From Neomoorella sulfitireducens (GTDB lineage Bacteria > Bacillota > DSM-521 > Neomoorellales > Neomoorellaceae): 64,000 nucleotides of DNA. Position numbers and translations under genes: made by a program. Shown piece after piece: positions 33,108 to 43,852 of the stretch (position 1 is its first letter; every line of letters begins with the position of its first letter). The notes under the pieces are model-generated. The model saw only the letters and a program-made list of their open reading frames with translations. It was not told where the DNA came from and searched no databases. The stretch spans positions 1 to 64,000 of the forward strand of contig NZ_JANRHG010000003.1 of the NCBI RefSeq assembly GCF_024733845.1, given 5' to 3'.

Positions 33108-34202
33108 ATGCGCCGCAGGGCGGGGCCATTGGATTTCTGGATCTTACTGCCGTGTGTGCTCTTGTTAGGGACAGGGCTTATCATGATCTTTAGCGCCAGT
33201 GCCCTGACTTCCTCCTATAGCTTTGGCGATCCCTACTATTTTTTAAAACGCCAGCTGGCCTGGGCGGCCATAGGCCTGTGCGGCCTTTTTTTTGCCGCGC
33301 AGTTTGATTATTTACATTTACGCCGCCTGGCGGTGCCTTTTCTGGGCCTGGCCCTTATCCTCCTGGTGCTGGTCTTAATTGCCGGCACCGAAGCCCGGGG
33401 GTCGGCCCGCTGGCTGGGAGTGGGTTCTTTAAGTTTCCAGCCCTCGGAAACCATTAAGCTCGCCATGGTAATCTTCCTGGCTGCCAGCCTGGCCCACAAC
33501 CGCCAGCACCTTAATTCCCTGATCCAGGGGATAGGACCGTACCTCGCCCTGATGGCCATGGTGTGCCTCCTGATCCTGGCCCAGCCTGACCTCGGTACGG
33601 CTGTGGCCGTGGCCGGGACCACTTACCTCATGCTGACGGTAGCCGGGGCCGATAAACGTTACCTGGCCCTGCTGGCCGTCCTGGGCATGGCGGCCGTAGC
33701 CCTGGCCATTGTCATCGCCCCCTACCGCATGGCGCGCTTTACGGCCTTCCTCGACCCCTGGGCCGACCCCCGCGGCAACGGCTGGCAGACCATCCAGTCC
33801 CTGCTGGCCATCGGCTCCGGCGGTCTCTTCGGTACCGGCCTGGGTGAAGGCCGGCAAAAGCTGTATTACCTGCCCGAGAATCATACGGACTTTATTTTCG
33901 CCATTTTAAGCGAAGAGCTGGGTTTTATCGGCGGCGCTACGGTGGTAATCCTTTTTTTGATCCTGGTCTGGCGGGGCTTCCGCACGGCTTTTAAAGCTCC
34001 TGACGCCTTTGGCAGCCTCCTGGCCGCGGGCCTGACCATTATGCTGGCCCTTCAGGCCCTGATCAATATGGGAGTGGTTACGGGGATGCTGCCGGTTACG
34101 GGCATCACTTTGCCCCTGGTAAGCTACGGCGGCTCGTCTTTAATCTTTTCCCTGTTGGGTATCGGTATTTTGCTCAATATATCCCGCTATGCCCGGCACT
34201 GA
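33108..34202 (+). CDS. ftsW: SEDS peptidoglycan polymerase FtsW/SpoVE
   Basis: A 364-residue, ten-helix SEDS protein. Recognised by GTGLIMIFSASALTSS at the N-terminus, the LGVGSLSFQPSETIKLAMVIF segment, and GMLPVTGITLPLVSYGGSS near the C-terminus. The protein polymerises lipid II glycan at the septum together with a class B PBP, here probably the one encoded at 25524. GGAGGTAACC precedes the ATG by 6 bases. It could be named spoVE if sporulation-specific. Confidence 0.94.
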   Translation: MRRRAGPLDFWILLPCVLLLGTGLIMIFSASALTSSYSFGDPYYFLKRQLAWAAIGLCGLFFAAQFDYLHLRRLAVPFLGLALILLVLVLIAGTEARGSARWLGVGSLSFQPSETIKLAMVIFLAASLAHNRQHLNSLIQGIGPYLALMAMVCLLILAQPDLGTAVAVAGTTYLMLTVAGADKRYLALLAVLGMAAVALAIVIAPYRMARFTAFLDPWADPRGNGWQTIQSLLAIGSGGLFGTGLGEGRQKLYYLPENHTDFIFAILSEELGFIGGATVVILFLILVWRGFRTAFKAPDAFGSLLAAGLTIMLALQALINMGVVTGMLPVTGITLPLVSYGGSSLIFSLLGIGILLNISRYARH

Positions 34203-34235
34203 TGGGCTGCGGGCCGGTTCAGAGGTGACTTGAAT

Positions 34236-35351
34236 TTGCGCGTTATCATTACCGGCGGTGGGACCGGCGGCCATGTCTACCCGGCCCTGGCCATCGCCCG
34301 GGGCCTGCAGCAGGCCCGGCCGGGTATAGAGCTTTTATATATGGGGACGGCCAGGGGGCTGGAAGCCGACGTCGTGCCCAGGGCGGGCTTTCCCTTCAGG
34401 ACCATTACCGTCCAGGGGCTGGAACGGCGCCGGTTATGGAAAAACGTACCGGCGCTGGCGAAAACCATCAAAGGCCTGGGCGAAGCATGGTTCCAGGTAC
34501 GGCGCTTCCGTCCCCATCTGGTGGTAGGCACCGGCGGATATGTCAGCGGGCCGGTCTGCCTTGCTGCAGCCTTGCAGGGCATACCGGTGGTGCTCCATGA
34601 ACAGAATGCCTATCCCGGCCTTACCAACCGCCTCCTGGCAGCCGTAGCCCGGGCGGTTTGCCTTACTTTCCCGGAAGCGGCGGGTAGATTCCCCCGCCGG
34701 GCCCGCCTGGTGACGACGGGCCTGCCGGTGCGGCCGGAGATTCTCCGGGCCGATCGCGGCATATGCCGGGGCAAGCTGGGCCTGGGGGAAAACCAGTTAT
34801 TCCTGGTGGTTATTGGCGGCAGCCAGGGAGCCCGGAGCCTCAACCGGGCCATGCTGCCGGTATTGAAAGAGATGGCCGGGCGGCCCGATGTAAGTATCCT
34901 CCAGGTTACGGGGCGCCGCCACTACGATGGTTACCTGCAACAGGTACGGGAATGGGGAATAGATCTGGACAAATATGGAAATATTACCATCGAGCCCTAT
35001 GTCTATGACCTGGAACATGCCCTGGCTGCGGCCGATCTGGTAATTGGACGGGCGGGGGCATCTTTTTTAGCCGAAATACTGGCCAGGGGCCTGCCTTCAA
35101 TCCTCATTCCCTATCCCCACGCTGCTGCCAATCACCAGGAGTATAATGCCCGGGCCGTGGCCGGGAAAGGGGCGGCCGTACTCATTCCGGACCGGGAACT
35201 GAAAAGCGGGCGTCTCTATCATGTTGTTAACCAGCTCCTGGCCGATCGCGGGCGGTTGCAGGCCATGGCGGCAGCAGCAAAGGAACTGGGACGTCCCGGT
35301 GCCCTGGAGGCCATACTGGAAGTAATTTTAACCGAGCTGGAAAACATGTAA
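34236..35351 (+). CDS. murG: Lipid II synthase MurG
   Basis: A GT-B glycosyltransferase of 371 residues that adds GlcNAc to lipid I on the inner membrane face. It has the diagnostic IITGGGTGGHVYPALAIA loop, HEQNAYPGLTNRLLA, and the VIGRAGASFLAEILA donor site. TTG 34236 follows GAGGTG by 8 bases and starts directly at the first strand; TTG 34230 is too close to the ribosome site. Confidence 0.96.
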   Translation: MRVIITGGGTGGHVYPALAIARGLQQARPGIELLYMGTARGLEADVVPRAGFPFRTITVQGLERRRLWKNVPALAKTIKGLGEAWFQVRRFRPHLVVGTGGYVSGPVCLAAALQGIPVVLHEQNAYPGLTNRLLAAVARAVCLTFPEAAGRFPRRARLVTTGLPVRPEILRADRGICRGKLGLGENQLFLVVIGGSQGARSLNRAMLPVLKEMAGRPDVSILQVTGRRHYDGYLQQVREWGIDLDKYGNITIEPYVYDLEHALAAADLVIGRAGASFLAEILARGLPSILIPYPHAAANHQEYNARAVAGKGAAVLIPDRELKSGRLYHVVNQLLADRGRLQAMAAAAKELGRPGALEAILEVILTELENM

Positions 35352-35517
35352 CCTTGAAATATTACACCGGACAAGCTGTTTCCCGCCCCGGCGACCGTTT
35401 ATACTTTACCGGGAATAAGGCCGCACTCCCTGCCAGGCACCTGTTATGCAGGGCGTGCATATTATGCAGATGTAGCAGTCAGGGCGGTAGCAGCTTTGCG
35501 GGAAGGAGATGAAAGAT

Positions 35518-36921
35518 TTGGAAGCAAGGGGGTGGACCCACTTCGTCGGCATTGGCGGGGTGGGGATGAGCGGCCTGGCCCAGCTGCTGCTGGTCCAGGG
35601 TTACCGGGTATCAGGCTCTGACCCCAAGGAAAATCAATTTACCAGGCAGCTGGAAGCCCAGGGTGCGGTAATTTACCACCGCCATGAACAGGGGAATATT
35701 GCCCCGGGAGTGCAGGAAGTTGTTATATCTTCAGCGGTACCCCCCGATAACCCCGAAGTTGTAGCAGCTCGCAGCCGTGGTTTATCCATAGTCAAGCGCG
35801 GGGAACTGCTGGCGCGGTTATTTAATGCCCGGCGCGGTATTGCCGTGGCCGGCGCTCACGGTAAAACCACCACCTCAGCTATGGTGGCCCTGGTACTGAA
35901 AGAGGCCGGCCTGGACCCGGCAGCCGTTATCGGCGGTTACGTCCGTGAGTTTCACGGTAATACTCTACCGGGGAGAGGGCCTTACTTCGTAGCCGAGGCC
36001 GATGAGAGCGACGGTTCTTTTTTATGGTTAAAGCCGGAAATTGCCCTGGTAACCAATATCGAGGGCGATCACCTGGATCACTACGGCAGCCTGGAAAGCA
36101 TTGTCGCCGCTTTTGCTGCCTTTCTGGACCGGGTACGCCCCGGTGGCACGGCCGTTTTATGTTTGGAAGATCCCCGGGTGGCGGGGCTTGCCGGGGGCTG
36201 CGGGCGGGCGGTAATCACTTACGGCTTTAAGGATAAAGCCGACTACCGGGCCGACGGGGTAACCCTGCAGGGTCTTAGTGGACGTGCTGCTATATATTAC
36301 CATAATCGTCATTTAGGAGATCTCGTTTTGCAGGTACCGGGGCGTCATAATATTTTGAATGCCCTGGGGGCCGTTGCCGTAGCCCACCGGCTGGGAATAC
36401 CCTTTCCGGTCGCCGCCCGGGCCCTGGGGGATTTTCACGGTGTCGGACGCCGCTTCGAGGTCCTCTGGGACGACGGTGTAATCCGGGTAGTGGACGATTA
36501 TGCCCACCACCCTACGGAGATAGAGGCTACCCTGGCAGCAGCCGCTCAAGTGGGAGCGCGGCGGGTGATAGCCGTTTTCCAGCCCCACCGTTATACCCGG
36601 ACCTACCACCTCTACCGGGAATTCGGGCGGGCCTTTAAGGGTGCCGATATGGTCATCATCAATGATATATATGGGGCCGGGGAAAAGCCGGTGGAGGGGG
36701 TAACATCCCGCCTTATCCTGGACGAAATCAAAAGCAACGGGCACCCGCAGGTCTATTACCTGCCTACCCTGGCAGAAACCGCGGCTTTCCTTGAGGAGAA
36801 CTGCATGGCCGGGGATCTGGTTTTAACCATGGGTGCCGGCGATGTCTGGCAGGTAGGGTTTCAGCTGGCCCGCTTCCTCGCTGCGAAAAAAAATACCGGC
36901 AAGGTGGGCGCTTGCCAATGA
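35518..36921 (+). CDS. murC: UDP-MurNAc:L-alanine ligase MurC
   Basis: A Mur ligase of about 467 residues adding the first residue, L-alanine. Motifs are [34 protein letters not shown] (ATP), [15 protein letters not shown], and [17 protein letters not shown] 35518 is chosen because GGAAGGAG ends 9 bases before it; the ATG at 35509 would touch the ribosome site. About 160 bases separate it from murG with no gene and no clear terminator. Its TGA overlaps the murB ATG. Confidence 0.96.
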   Translation: MEARGWTHFVGIGGVGMSGLAQLLLVQGYRVSGSDPKENQFTRQLEAQGAVIYHRHEQGNIAPGVQEVVISSAVPPDNPEVVAARSRGLSIVKRGELLARLFNARRGIAVAGAHGKTTTSAMVALVLKEAGLDPAAVIGGYVREFHGNTLPGRGPYFVAEADESDGSFLWLKPEIALVTNIEGDHLDHYGSLESIVAAFAAFLDRVRPGGTAVLCLEDPRVAGLAGGCGRAVITYGFKDKADYRADGVTLQGLSGRAAIYYHNRHLGDLVLQVPGRHNILNALGAVAVAHRLGIPFPVAARALGDFHGVGRRFEVLWDDGVIRVVDDYAHHPTEIEATLAAAAQVGARRVIAVFQPHRYTRTYHLYREFGRAFKGADMVIINDIYGAGEKPVEGVTSRLILDEIKSNGHPQVYYLPTLAETAAFLEENCMAGDLVLTMGAGDVWQVGFQLARFLAAKKNTGKVGACQ

Positions 36922-37826
36922 ATTTAGCAGATCTGGCCCGGGAACTACAACGGGGTTTAAAGGAAGAAGTGTTTGTCAATGAACCCCTGGCCCGCCATAC
37001 GACCTGGCGCATAGGGGGACCGGCCGATCTTTTTGCCCGCCCTGTGACCGCAGGTGAATTTGATTTCTGTCTCGATTTTGCGCGGCAAAAGGGGTTACCC
37101 CTGCATATTATGGGTAACGGCTCCAATCTTTTAGTATGCGACGGCGGTGTCCGCGGCCTGGTAGTCCAGACCAGGTCCTGGCGCCAGGTTATTGTGCGGG
37201 AAGAGGGCATAAGGGCTTGTTCCGGAGCCCTCCTTTCCCGGGTGCTGGAGGTCGCCGCCCGGCACGGCCTGGGGGGCCTGGAGTTTGCCGCCGGTATACC
37301 GGCTACCATAGGCGGGGCCGTGGTTATGAATGCGGGTACCCCGGAAGGTTGCCTGGGAGATATCGTCCGCGGGGTGGAGGTAATTGCTCCTGACGGTAGC
37401 CGCCGTTATCTTGAATACGGCGATATAACCTTCAGTTATCGCTCTACATCTTTACGCCGGAGTGGGGTGGTAGTGACCGTCGACCTGGCAATGACTGCCG
37501 TGGATCCCCGGCTCATTGAGGCAAGGGTGAAGGCAAATCTGGAGCGGCGGCGTGCCAGGCAGCCCCTGGAATGGCCCAATGCCGGCAGCGTTTTTAAAAA
37601 CCCGCCGGGTGATTATGCGGGCCGTCTCATAGAAGAAGTGGGAGCCAAGGGATGGCAGGCCGGCCGGGCCCAGGTGTCGGCTAAACACGCAAACTTTATC
37701 ATCAATCTGGGCGGGGCCAGGGCTACCGATGTCCTGGAGCTTATCGCCAGGATCCGGGAGGCAGTGGCCGGTTCCTTCGGGGTTAACCTGGAATTGGAAG
37801 TGGAAGTTTGGGGTGAAGGCCCGTAG
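36918..37826 (+). CDS. murB: UDP-N-acetylenolpyruvoylglucosamine reductase MurB
   Basis: A 302-residue FAD enzyme (type II MurB) reducing enolpyruvyl-UDP-GlcNAc to UDP-MurNAc. FAD-binding motifs include [46 protein letters not shown], and the catalytic-serine region [19 protein letters not shown] 36918 overlaps the murC stop (ATGA) and follows AAGGTGG by 10 bases. Confidence 0.96.
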   Translation: MNLADLARELQRGLKEEVFVNEPLARHTTWRIGGPADLFARPVTAGEFDFCLDFARQKGLPLHIMGNGSNLLVCDGGVRGLVVQTRSWRQVIVREEGIRACSGALLSRVLEVAARHGLGGLEFAAGIPATIGGAVVMNAGTPEGCLGDIVRGVEVIAPDGSRRYLEYGDITFSYRSTSLRRSGVVVTVDLAMTAVDPRLIEARVKANLERRRARQPLEWPNAGSVFKNPPGDYAGRLIEEVGAKGWQAGRAQVSAKHANFIINLGGARATDVLELIARIREAVAGSFGVNLELEVEVWGEGP

Positions 37827-37846
37827 TTTTTTAGGAGGGGTAGGCC

Positions 37847-39112
37847 TTGGAGGAACATCTTGTTATCAACGGGGGGCGGCGCCTGGAAGGGACGGTGACT
37901 GTTAAAGGAGCTAAAAATGCAGCCCTGCCGGTTATGGCGGCCACGTTACTGGCAGCAGGAGAGTGTACTTTACGGCGCGTTCCCGACCTCCAGGATGTGG
38001 CCGTAATGACAGATGTCATTCGCTCCCTGGGTATAAAGGTCGAAAGGAGCAACAGCACCCTGCATGTATGCCCGGGAGCAGCAACCTCCCCGGAAGTACC
38101 GGCCGTATTAATGCGGCAACTGAGGGCTTCCAACCTGGTAATGGGCCCCCTTTTAGGGCGTTACCATTATTTCCGGGTACCATATCCCGGTGGCTGTGCC
38201 ATCGGCTCGCGCCCTATGGACCTGCACCTGAAAGGGTTCAGGGCGTTGGGCGCTGAAATAACGGAAAGCCAGGGTTATATCGAAGCCAGGACGACGGGCC
38301 TCCAGGGAACTTCTATCTACCTGGATTTTCCTAGCGTTGGGGCGACGGAAAACCTGATTATGGCCGCCGTAATGGCCGAAGGCGTGACGATCCTTCATAA
38401 TACTGCCCGGGAACCGGAAATCGTCGACCTGCAGAATTTCTTAAACGGCATGGGGGCCCGGATTGAAGGCGCCGGCCAGGATACCATCCGCATCGAAGGG
38501 GTGAGAGAGCTAAAAGGGACAGATTATGAAATAATCCCGGACCGGATTGAAGCCGGTACCTTCCTGGCAGCGGCGGCAGGTACGGGAGGCGATGTTTTTG
38601 TAAAGGATTGCCGGGCGGAACATATCCTGGCCGTCCTGGCCAAGTTAACGGAGATGGGGGCCAGGGTTATAATCAAAAGGGACGGCGTCCGCCTCCAGGG
38701 CCCGGCACGGTTAAAGGCCGTCGATTGCAAGACGTTGCCTTACCCGGGTTTTCCCACCGATATGCAGCCCCAGCTCATGGCGTTAATGACGGTGGCGGAC
38801 GGGACCAGCGTCCTGGTGGAAAGTATCTTTGAAAATCGTTTTAAACATGCCGCTGAATTACGGCGCCTGGGTGCCGATATAAAAATTGAGGGCAGGGTGG
38901 CAGTAATCAACGGCGTTCCGCGCTTAAGCGGCGGCCCGGTAGAAGCTTCCGACCTGCGGGCCGGGGCGGCCCTGGTAATTGCCGGCCTGATGGCTTCCGG
39001 GCAAACCCGGGTGGAAGGCATAGCCCACCTTGACCGGGGCTACGAACAATTGGAAGTACGCCTGAGCAGCCTGGGGGCGGATATCCGGCGACTGAAGGCC
39101 GGTGAAAGGTAA
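37847..39112 (+). CDS. murA: UDP-GlcNAc 1-carboxyvinyltransferase MurA
   Basis: A 421-residue EPSP-synthase-fold enzyme performing the first committed step of peptidoglycan synthesis. The N-terminal VKGAKNAALPVMAATLLA and the FPTDMQPQLMALM loop are typical. At the position that usually holds the fosfomycin-reactive Cys (the PGGCAIGSRPMDLHL loop, about residue 118) a Cys is present, so the enzyme should be fosfomycin-sensitive. TTG 37847 follows AGGAGGGG by 6 bases. Only one murA is in the window. Confidence 0.95.
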   Translation: MEEHLVINGGRRLEGTVTVKGAKNAALPVMAATLLAAGECTLRRVPDLQDVAVMTDVIRSLGIKVERSNSTLHVCPGAATSPEVPAVLMRQLRASNLVMGPLLGRYHYFRVPYPGGCAIGSRPMDLHLKGFRALGAEITESQGYIEARTTGLQGTSIYLDFPSVGATENLIMAAVMAEGVTILHNTAREPEIVDLQNFLNGMGARIEGAGQDTIRIEGVRELKGTDYEIIPDRIEAGTFLAAAAGTGGDVFVKDCRAEHILAVLAKLTEMGARVIIKRDGVRLQGPARLKAVDCKTLPYPGFPTDMQPQLMALMTVADGTSVLVESIFENRFKHAAELRRLGADIKIEGRVAVINGVPRLSGGPVEASDLRAGAALVIAGLMASGQTRVEGIAHLDRGYEQLEVRLSSLGADIRRLKAGER

Positions 39113-39149
39113 GAAGTTGGAAGCAGCCTACTTCTTACCCTCCATCTAG

Positions 39150-39177
39150 TGGACAAGCCTGCATTTTCTGGTATAAT
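39150..39177 (+). promoter_or_regulatory. Sigma-A-type promoter before ftsQ
   Basis: TGGACA (39150-39155) and a perfect TATAAT (39172-39177) separated by 16 bases. It would start transcription about 15 bases before the ftsQ ribosome site, giving ftsQ-sbp-ftsA-ftsZ an independent promoter. Confidence 0.65.
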
Positions 39178-39198
39178 GGCATTAAATGAGGTGGGTAA

Positions 39199-39969
39199 AT
39201 GGTTATCCAGGCCCATTCACCCCGGGTATACCGGCGGCGCCGGCAACGGATGCGCCGACTATTGTTATTCTTATTAACGGTAGCGGCCTTATTTTATTTT
39301 ATCCATTCAAGTTTTTTCAGCCTGGAAAACATAGAGATCACCGGCAACGGGAATATACCTGTAAGTGAACTAGAAAACCTGATGGGTGTGGCCAGGGGTG
39401 TCAACCTGTGGCAGGTGGATACGGCGGTAATTGCCAACCGCCTGGCCACCCATCCCCGGGTTGCCGGGGTCCGGGTAAGCCGTCGCTGGCCGCGAACCCT
39501 GGCCGTCCAGATCGTGGAAAGAACCCCGGCGGCCATCCTGGTGCAAGACGGCGGCTTTTTACTGGTAGACGGCAACGGTGTGGTTATAGAAAGGATAGAG
39601 CGCATAGGCAACCTGCAACTCCCCCTCATATCCGGCCTGGGGGACCTGGAAAAAACCGGTCCGGGCAGGAAGCTCGACCATCCTGGGTTGCAGGCCGCCC
39701 TGGCAGTGGTCCGGCAGATGCCCTCTGAAGACTTAAGTCACCTCAAGGAAATAATTGCTACTTTCCCGGATAACCTGCAGCTAATCTGGACGGGCAACAT
39801 AACCGTTAAGTTTGGCGACGGGCAGCGGGTGGCGGATAAGCTGGCCCGCCTCCATGAGGCCCTCCGGGGCCTTGCCGGGGGGGAGGCAGTTGAGTATATT
39901 GATGTTAGTTTCGAGGGACTGCCGGTAGTAAAATTCCACCAGGCTAAAAACCAGGAGAAGAAGGGATGA
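39199..39969 (+). CDS. ftsQ: Cell division protein FtsQ/DivIB
   Basis: A 256-residue bitopic protein with a basic cytoplasmic tail (RRRRQRMRR), one transmembrane helix (about 20-40), a POTRA domain (IEITGNGNIPVSELENL) and a beta domain (LVDGNGVVIERIERI). It recruits FtsL and DivIC and helps activate septal synthesis. GAGGTGGG precedes the ATG. It overlaps the next gene by four bases. Confidence 0.92.
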   Translation: MVIQAHSPRVYRRRRQRMRRLLLFLLTVAALFYFIHSSFFSLENIEITGNGNIPVSELENLMGVARGVNLWQVDTAVIANRLATHPRVAGVRVSRRWPRTLAVQIVERTPAAILVQDGGFLLVDGNGVVIERIERIGNLQLPLISGLGDLEKTGPGRKLDHPGLQAALAVVRQMPSEDLSHLKEIIATFPDNLQLIWTGNITVKFGDGQRVADKLARLHEALRGLAGGEAVEYIDVSFEGLPVVKFHQAKNQEKKG

Positions 39970-40304
39970 AAAAAATGTGGGTACCCCTCATCGGCCTTAT
40001 CCTCGGGGTGCTGTTCGGTTTCTTGCTGCCTGTAAAGATACCGGCCTTTTACAGCAAGTATATGTCGGTAGCCGTCCTGGCAGCCCTTGACTCTGTATTC
40101 GGGGGCCTCAGGGCCTCCATGGAGGATAATTTTGATAATGCCATTTTCCTGTCTGGCTTTTTTTCCAATACTTTACTGGCGGCTTTTTTAGCCTATATTG
40201 GCGATCAGCTGGGGGTTGAGCTCTATCTTGCTGCGGTCCTGGTCTTCGGTATGCGCTTGTTTCAGAACCTGGCAATTATCCGGCGCCACCTGCTGAAAAA
40301 GTGA
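39966..40304 (+). CDS. sbp: Small basic membrane protein Sbp (DUF1290)
   Basis: A 112-residue membrane protein with three helices, containing IPAFYSKYMSVAVLAALDSV and a MRLFQNLAIIRRHLL C-terminus, diagnostic of the Sbp/DUF1290 family. In Bacillus it lies in the same location between divIB-type genes and ftsA. Its biochemical role is unknown. Overlaps ftsQ by four bases. Confidence 0.9.
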   Translation: MKKMWVPLIGLILGVLFGFLLPVKIPAFYSKYMSVAVLAALDSVFGGLRASMEDNFDNAIFLSGFFSNTLLAAFLAYIGDQLGVELYLAAVLVFGMRLFQNLAIIRRHLLKK

Positions 40305-40394
40305 GAAAATCTAATTGTAAAAAAAGGGAATGGAAAAGTTGTGTTGAATTCTCCTTCTTAGTGGAAGCCCCGGAAGGCCTGGAGGTGCCATAGT

Positions 40395-41627
40395 TTGCCC
40401 AAGGATAACGTAGTTACCGGTCTCGATATAGGCACCACCAAGGTGGTGGCAGTAGTGGCGGAAGTCACGCCCCAGGGACGCCCCAACATCATCGGCCTGG
40501 GGGAGACACCGTCCGGAGGCTTGCGTAAAGGTATTATTGTTGATATTGAAAACACCGCCCGGGCCATAGAAAAGGCAGTAGAACAGGCCGAGCGGATGAG
40601 CGGTTGTCGTATTACTTCGGCCTTTGTCGGCCTGACGGGGCCCCATATCGGCTCCGTTAACAACCGCGGGGTGGTGGCCGTTACCGGCGAAGATGGGGAA
40701 GTAGGGCCCGAAGATGTGGAGCGGGTCCTCCAGGCGGCCCGGGTAATACCCCTGGCGGCCGACAGGCGGATTATCCACGTCCTGCCGCGCCAGTATATTG
40801 TCGACGGTTATGACGGTATCATGGATCCCATTGGCATGAGCGGTTCGCGCCTGGAAGTGGAAGCCCAGATTGTCACGGCAGCGGGAGCCGCCGTCCAGAA
40901 TACCTTGAAAAGTGTCCAGCGGGCCGGCCTGGCCATCGAGGAACTGGTACTGAATCCCCTGGCCTCGGCCGAGGCGGTACTCCAGCCGGCAGAAAAGGAA
41001 CTGGGCACCGTGGTGGTAGATATCGGCGGGGGTACGACGGAGATTGCCGTAATATCCGAAGGGAGTCTCTGGTATGCCGCTGTGCTGCCGGTAGGCAGCG
41101 AGCATATTACCAGTGATCTGGCGGTAGGTCTACGCACCCCCCTCACCCAGGCGGAAAACGTTAAAAAGGAACACGGCTGCGTCCTTATAGAGGCGGCCGC
41201 GGAGAATGAATTAATCGAAGTACCGGCGGTGGGGGGCAGGGAGAAAAACCGGGTGCCGAGGAAAATGCTGGCGGCCATTATCGAACCCCGGGTAGAGGAG
41301 ATTTTCACCCTTGTCCGCCGGGAAATTGACGGGGCCCACTTCCAGGGGCTTTTACCGGGAGGAGTGGTTTTAACAGGGGGCGGCGCTTTACTTGAAGGCA
41401 TACCCGGGCTGGCAGGTGAAGTCCTGGCCATGCCGGTGCGGTTGGGATGGCCGGAGAACAGCGGCGGCCTGTCCGACATGGTGGCTTCCCCGGCTTATGC
41501 CACGGCAGTAGGGCTGGTGAATTATGCCGCCGGCCGCCTGGCTTATACCCAGGCCGCTGCCGCACGCGATTCCATCTGGGAGAACTTCTGGTCCCGGCTG
41601 AAAAGCTGGTGGCGGGAACTTTTTTAA
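40395..41627 (+). CDS. ftsA: Cell division actin homologue FtsA
   Basis: A 410-residue actin-fold ATPase that tethers FtsZ to the membrane. [18 protein letters not shown] is the phosphate 1 motif, [15 protein letters not shown] the phosphate 2 motif, and [17 protein letters not shown] the adenosine motif. The 1C domain lies at about 85-165, and the C-terminus ([12 protein letters not shown]) is an amphipathic membrane helix. TTG 40395 follows GGAGGTG by 8 bases. Confidence 0.96.
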   Translation: MPKDNVVTGLDIGTTKVVAVVAEVTPQGRPNIIGLGETPSGGLRKGIIVDIENTARAIEKAVEQAERMSGCRITSAFVGLTGPHIGSVNNRGVVAVTGEDGEVGPEDVERVLQAARVIPLAADRRIIHVLPRQYIVDGYDGIMDPIGMSGSRLEVEAQIVTAAGAAVQNTLKSVQRAGLAIEELVLNPLASAEAVLQPAEKELGTVVVDIGGGTTEIAVISEGSLWYAAVLPVGSEHITSDLAVGLRTPLTQAENVKKEHGCVLIEAAAENELIEVPAVGGREKNRVPRKMLAAIIEPRVEEIFTLVRREIDGAHFQGLLPGGVVLTGGGALLEGIPGLAGEVLAMPVRLGWPENSGGLSDMVASPAYATAVGLVNYAAGRLAYTQAAAARDSIWENFWSRLKSWWRELF

Positions 41628-41677
41628 ATAAAATCAAGAAAATATTATGGCCATACTGGGTTAAAGGAGGAGTTCGG

Positions 41678-42739
41678 GTGCTGGAATTTGAGGACGGTGA
41701 TCTCAATCAGTTCGCAGTCATCAAAGTCGTGGGAGTAGGTGGCGGCGGCAACAACGCCGTTAACCGCATGATTGCTGCAGGCCTGCGGGGAGTAGAGTTT
41801 ATCAGCGTTAATACCGATGCCCAGGCCTTACGCCTCTGCCAGGCAGAACAAAAGGTCCAGATTGGCGCCAAGTTGACCAAAGGCCTGGGAGCCGGGGCCA
41901 ATCCGGAAATTGGCAAAAAGGCGGCGGAGGAGAGCCGGGAAGAACTGGCCCAGCGCCTGCAGGGGGCCGACATGGTCTTTGTTACTGCCGGCATGGGTGG
42001 CGGTACGGGCACCGGGGCGGCACCGGTGGTGGCCCAGATTGCCAAGGAGGCCGGGGCCCTGACCGTTGGCGTTGTCACCCGACCCTTTAGCTTTGAAGGC
42101 CGGAAACGGGCCGGGCAGGCGGAGGCCGGCATAGAGGAGTTAAAGACCAAGGTTGATACCCTGATTATCATTCCCAACGACCGTTTGCTGCAGGTGGCCG
42201 ATAAGCAGACTTCCATCCTGGAGGCCTTCCGTATTGCCGATGACGTGTTGCGCCAGGGGGTGCAGGGTATTTCCGATCTTATCGCCGTGCCCGGTTTAAT
42301 CAACCTGGATTTTGCGGACGTTAAAACTATTATGAGCGATGCCGGCTCGGCCCTGATGGGCATCGGCCGGGCCACCGGCGAAAAAAGGGCCGTTGAGGCG
42401 GCAAGGATGGCCATATCCAGCCCCCTCCTGGAAACTTCCATTGAAGGGGCCCGGGGCGTGCTGCTCAATATCACCGGTGGCACCAACCTGGGGCTCCTGG
42501 AAGTGAATGAAGCGGCAGAAATCGTGGCTGCTGCGGCCGACCCGGAAGCGAACATAATTTTCGGAGCCGTTATAGATGAAAATTTGAAGGATGAAATTCG
42601 CGTTACCGTTATTGCCACTGGCTTTGAAGCTGTACCGGCGGCCCAGAAAGAGGCAGCGGCGGCCCGGGATATGGATCTTAATATCAAACCCTTTAATATT
42701 GACGACCTGGACATACCGGCCTTCTTAAGGCGCAGGTAG
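41678..42739 (+). CDS. ftsZ: Cell division tubulin FtsZ
   Basis: A 353-residue GTPase forming the Z-ring. The GTP loop [14 protein letters not shown], the N-terminal [15 protein letters not shown] and the T7 loop ([11 protein letters not shown]) are conserved. The C-terminal peptide [11 protein letters not shown] matches the consensus that binds FtsA and SepF. GTG 41678 is set by AAAGGAGG 7 bases upstream; the open frame extends upstream into ftsA without meaning. Confidence 0.97.
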   Translation: MLEFEDGDLNQFAVIKVVGVGGGGNNAVNRMIAAGLRGVEFISVNTDAQALRLCQAEQKVQIGAKLTKGLGAGANPEIGKKAAEESREELAQRLQGADMVFVTAGMGGGTGTGAAPVVAQIAKEAGALTVGVVTRPFSFEGRKRAGQAEAGIEELKTKVDTLIIIPNDRLLQVADKQTSILEAFRIADDVLRQGVQGISDLIAVPGLINLDFADVKTIMSDAGSALMGIGRATGEKRAVEAARMAISSPLLETSIEGARGVLLNITGGTNLGLLEVNEAAEIVAAAADPEANIIFGAVIDENLKDEIRVTVIATGFEAVPAAQKEAAAARDMDLNIKPFNIDDLDIPAFLRRR

Positions 42740-42761
42740 CAGTTTATTATACTGTTTCTCT

Positions 42762-42796
42762 AAACCTGTTACCTTTGGGGTAACAGGTTTTCTTTT
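42762..42796 (+). terminator. Intrinsic terminator after ftsZ
   Basis: AAACCTGTTACC pairs with GGTAACAGGTTT around a five-base loop, followed by TCTTTT. It marks the end of the dcw transcript. Confidence 0.88.
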
Positions 42797-42805
42797 ACCC
42801 ATTAA

Positions 42806-42838
42806 GTGACAAAATTTTCCATATCCAAGTTATATAAT
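42806..42838 (+). promoter_or_regulatory. Candidate Spo0A-activated promoter of spoIIGA
   Basis: GTGACA at 42806-42811 and TATAAT at 42833-42838 are 21 bases apart. The Bacillus spoIIG promoter likewise has a 22-base spacer and needs Spo0A-P. A 0A-like box TGACAAA (consensus TGnCGAA, one mismatch) overlaps the -35 at 42807-42813. A shorter-spaced -35 was not found. Confidence 0.5.
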
Positions 42839-42920
42839 AAGTTATGGTTATGAAACTGCCATAATACTCATATCATGGTAATAATTAGTCCTGCCTCCGG
42901 GAAGGGGGTGCGGTCTTTTT

Positions 42921-43841
42921 GTGGTTTATTTATATTTAGATATCCTGCTGGTCATTAACCTGGTGATGGACTACCTCATCCTGTGGGCAACGGCCAGGCT
43001 GGGGCAGCTGGCGACGACTCCCTGGCGGCTGCTGGCCGGTGCGGCGGTAGGAGGAATATATTCCCTGGTCGTCTTGTTTCCCGGTAGCATGTGGGAGCAG
43101 TCCCTTTTCTCTAATATTTTATTTTCCTTGATTATGATTTTGGTTGCCTTTTATCCTTTAAAGGGGCGAAGGCTTATCCAGGCCCTGGTCTATTTTTACC
43201 TGGCGGCCTTTGCCATGGGCGGGGCAATGATCGGGGCTATTTACCTGGCGGGCGGGGATGCAGCAACACCTGTCATTGGGGGAGCGACTGCCCTGGCCCG
43301 GGGTATCCGCTACCAATGGCTGGTAGCGGCCGCGGCTGCTGCCGGGTTGCTGGCCGTTTTTGGGGCAAACTGGTTTAAAAAAAACTTATGGCAGCAGGTG
43401 CTGCGCCTGCCGGTGATCATAACCTTTGCCGGCCGGCAGCGGGCCTTAAAGGCCCTGGTGGATACCGGCAACAGCCTGCGGGATCCCCTTACCAGCAGGC
43501 CGGTAATTATTGTCGAGTACAGCGCCCTCAAGGGCATTCTCCCGGAGGAAATTATTAGACATTTCAGCAGCAATGGGGATACCGACCTGGAAAGCCTGTT
43601 ACAATCCCTGGCCGGTTCCCCCTGGGCCTCCAGGCTCCACCTGGTACCTTATCATTCCCTGGGGCAGAGCCACGGGATGCTGCTGGGCTTCAGGCCCGAC
43701 GAGGTAATCGTTATTACTAACGAACGGATGGTCAAAATTAAAAATGTTATTGTCGGCCTTTACAGGGAAAAGCTGTCCACGGAGGGGAGTTACCGCGCCT
43801 TATTACACCCGGATTTGTTGCAGGCCAGTATAGGCGTCTAG
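42921..43841 (+). CDS. spoIIGA: Sigma-E processing peptidase SpoIIGA
   Basis: A 306-residue protein with five N-terminal membrane helices (to about 150) and a C-terminal aspartic-protease domain. The catalytic [10 protein letters not shown] motif starts at Asp181 (Asp183 in Bacillus). It cleaves the pro-sequence of sigma-E in the mother cell after activation by SpoIIR. GTG 42921 follows GAAGGGGGTG. It is followed by sigE after 11 bases. Confidence 0.94.
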   Translation: MVYLYLDILLVINLVMDYLILWATARLGQLATTPWRLLAGAAVGGIYSLVVLFPGSMWEQSLFSNILFSLIMILVAFYPLKGRRLIQALVYFYLAAFAMGGAMIGAIYLAGGDAATPVIGGATALARGIRYQWLVAAAAAAGLLAVFGANWFKKNLWQQVLRLPVIITFAGRQRALKALVDTGNSLRDPLTSRPVIIVEYSALKGILPEEIIRHFSSNGDTDLESLLQSLAGSPWASRLHLVPYHSLGQSHGMLLGFRPDEVIVITNERMVKIKNVIVGLYREKLSTEGSYRALLHPDLLQASIGV

Positions 43842-43852
43842 GGGGGAGCCTC

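Noticed and set aside
41447-41677. Upstream extension of the ftsZ open frame inside ftsA
   Set aside because: It is an out-of-frame shadow of ftsA; the ribosome site and conserved N-terminus fix GTG 41678.
42921-43841. Possible leaderless or earlier start for spoIIGA
   Set aside because: No in-frame earlier start has a ribosome site; GTG 42921 already fits.
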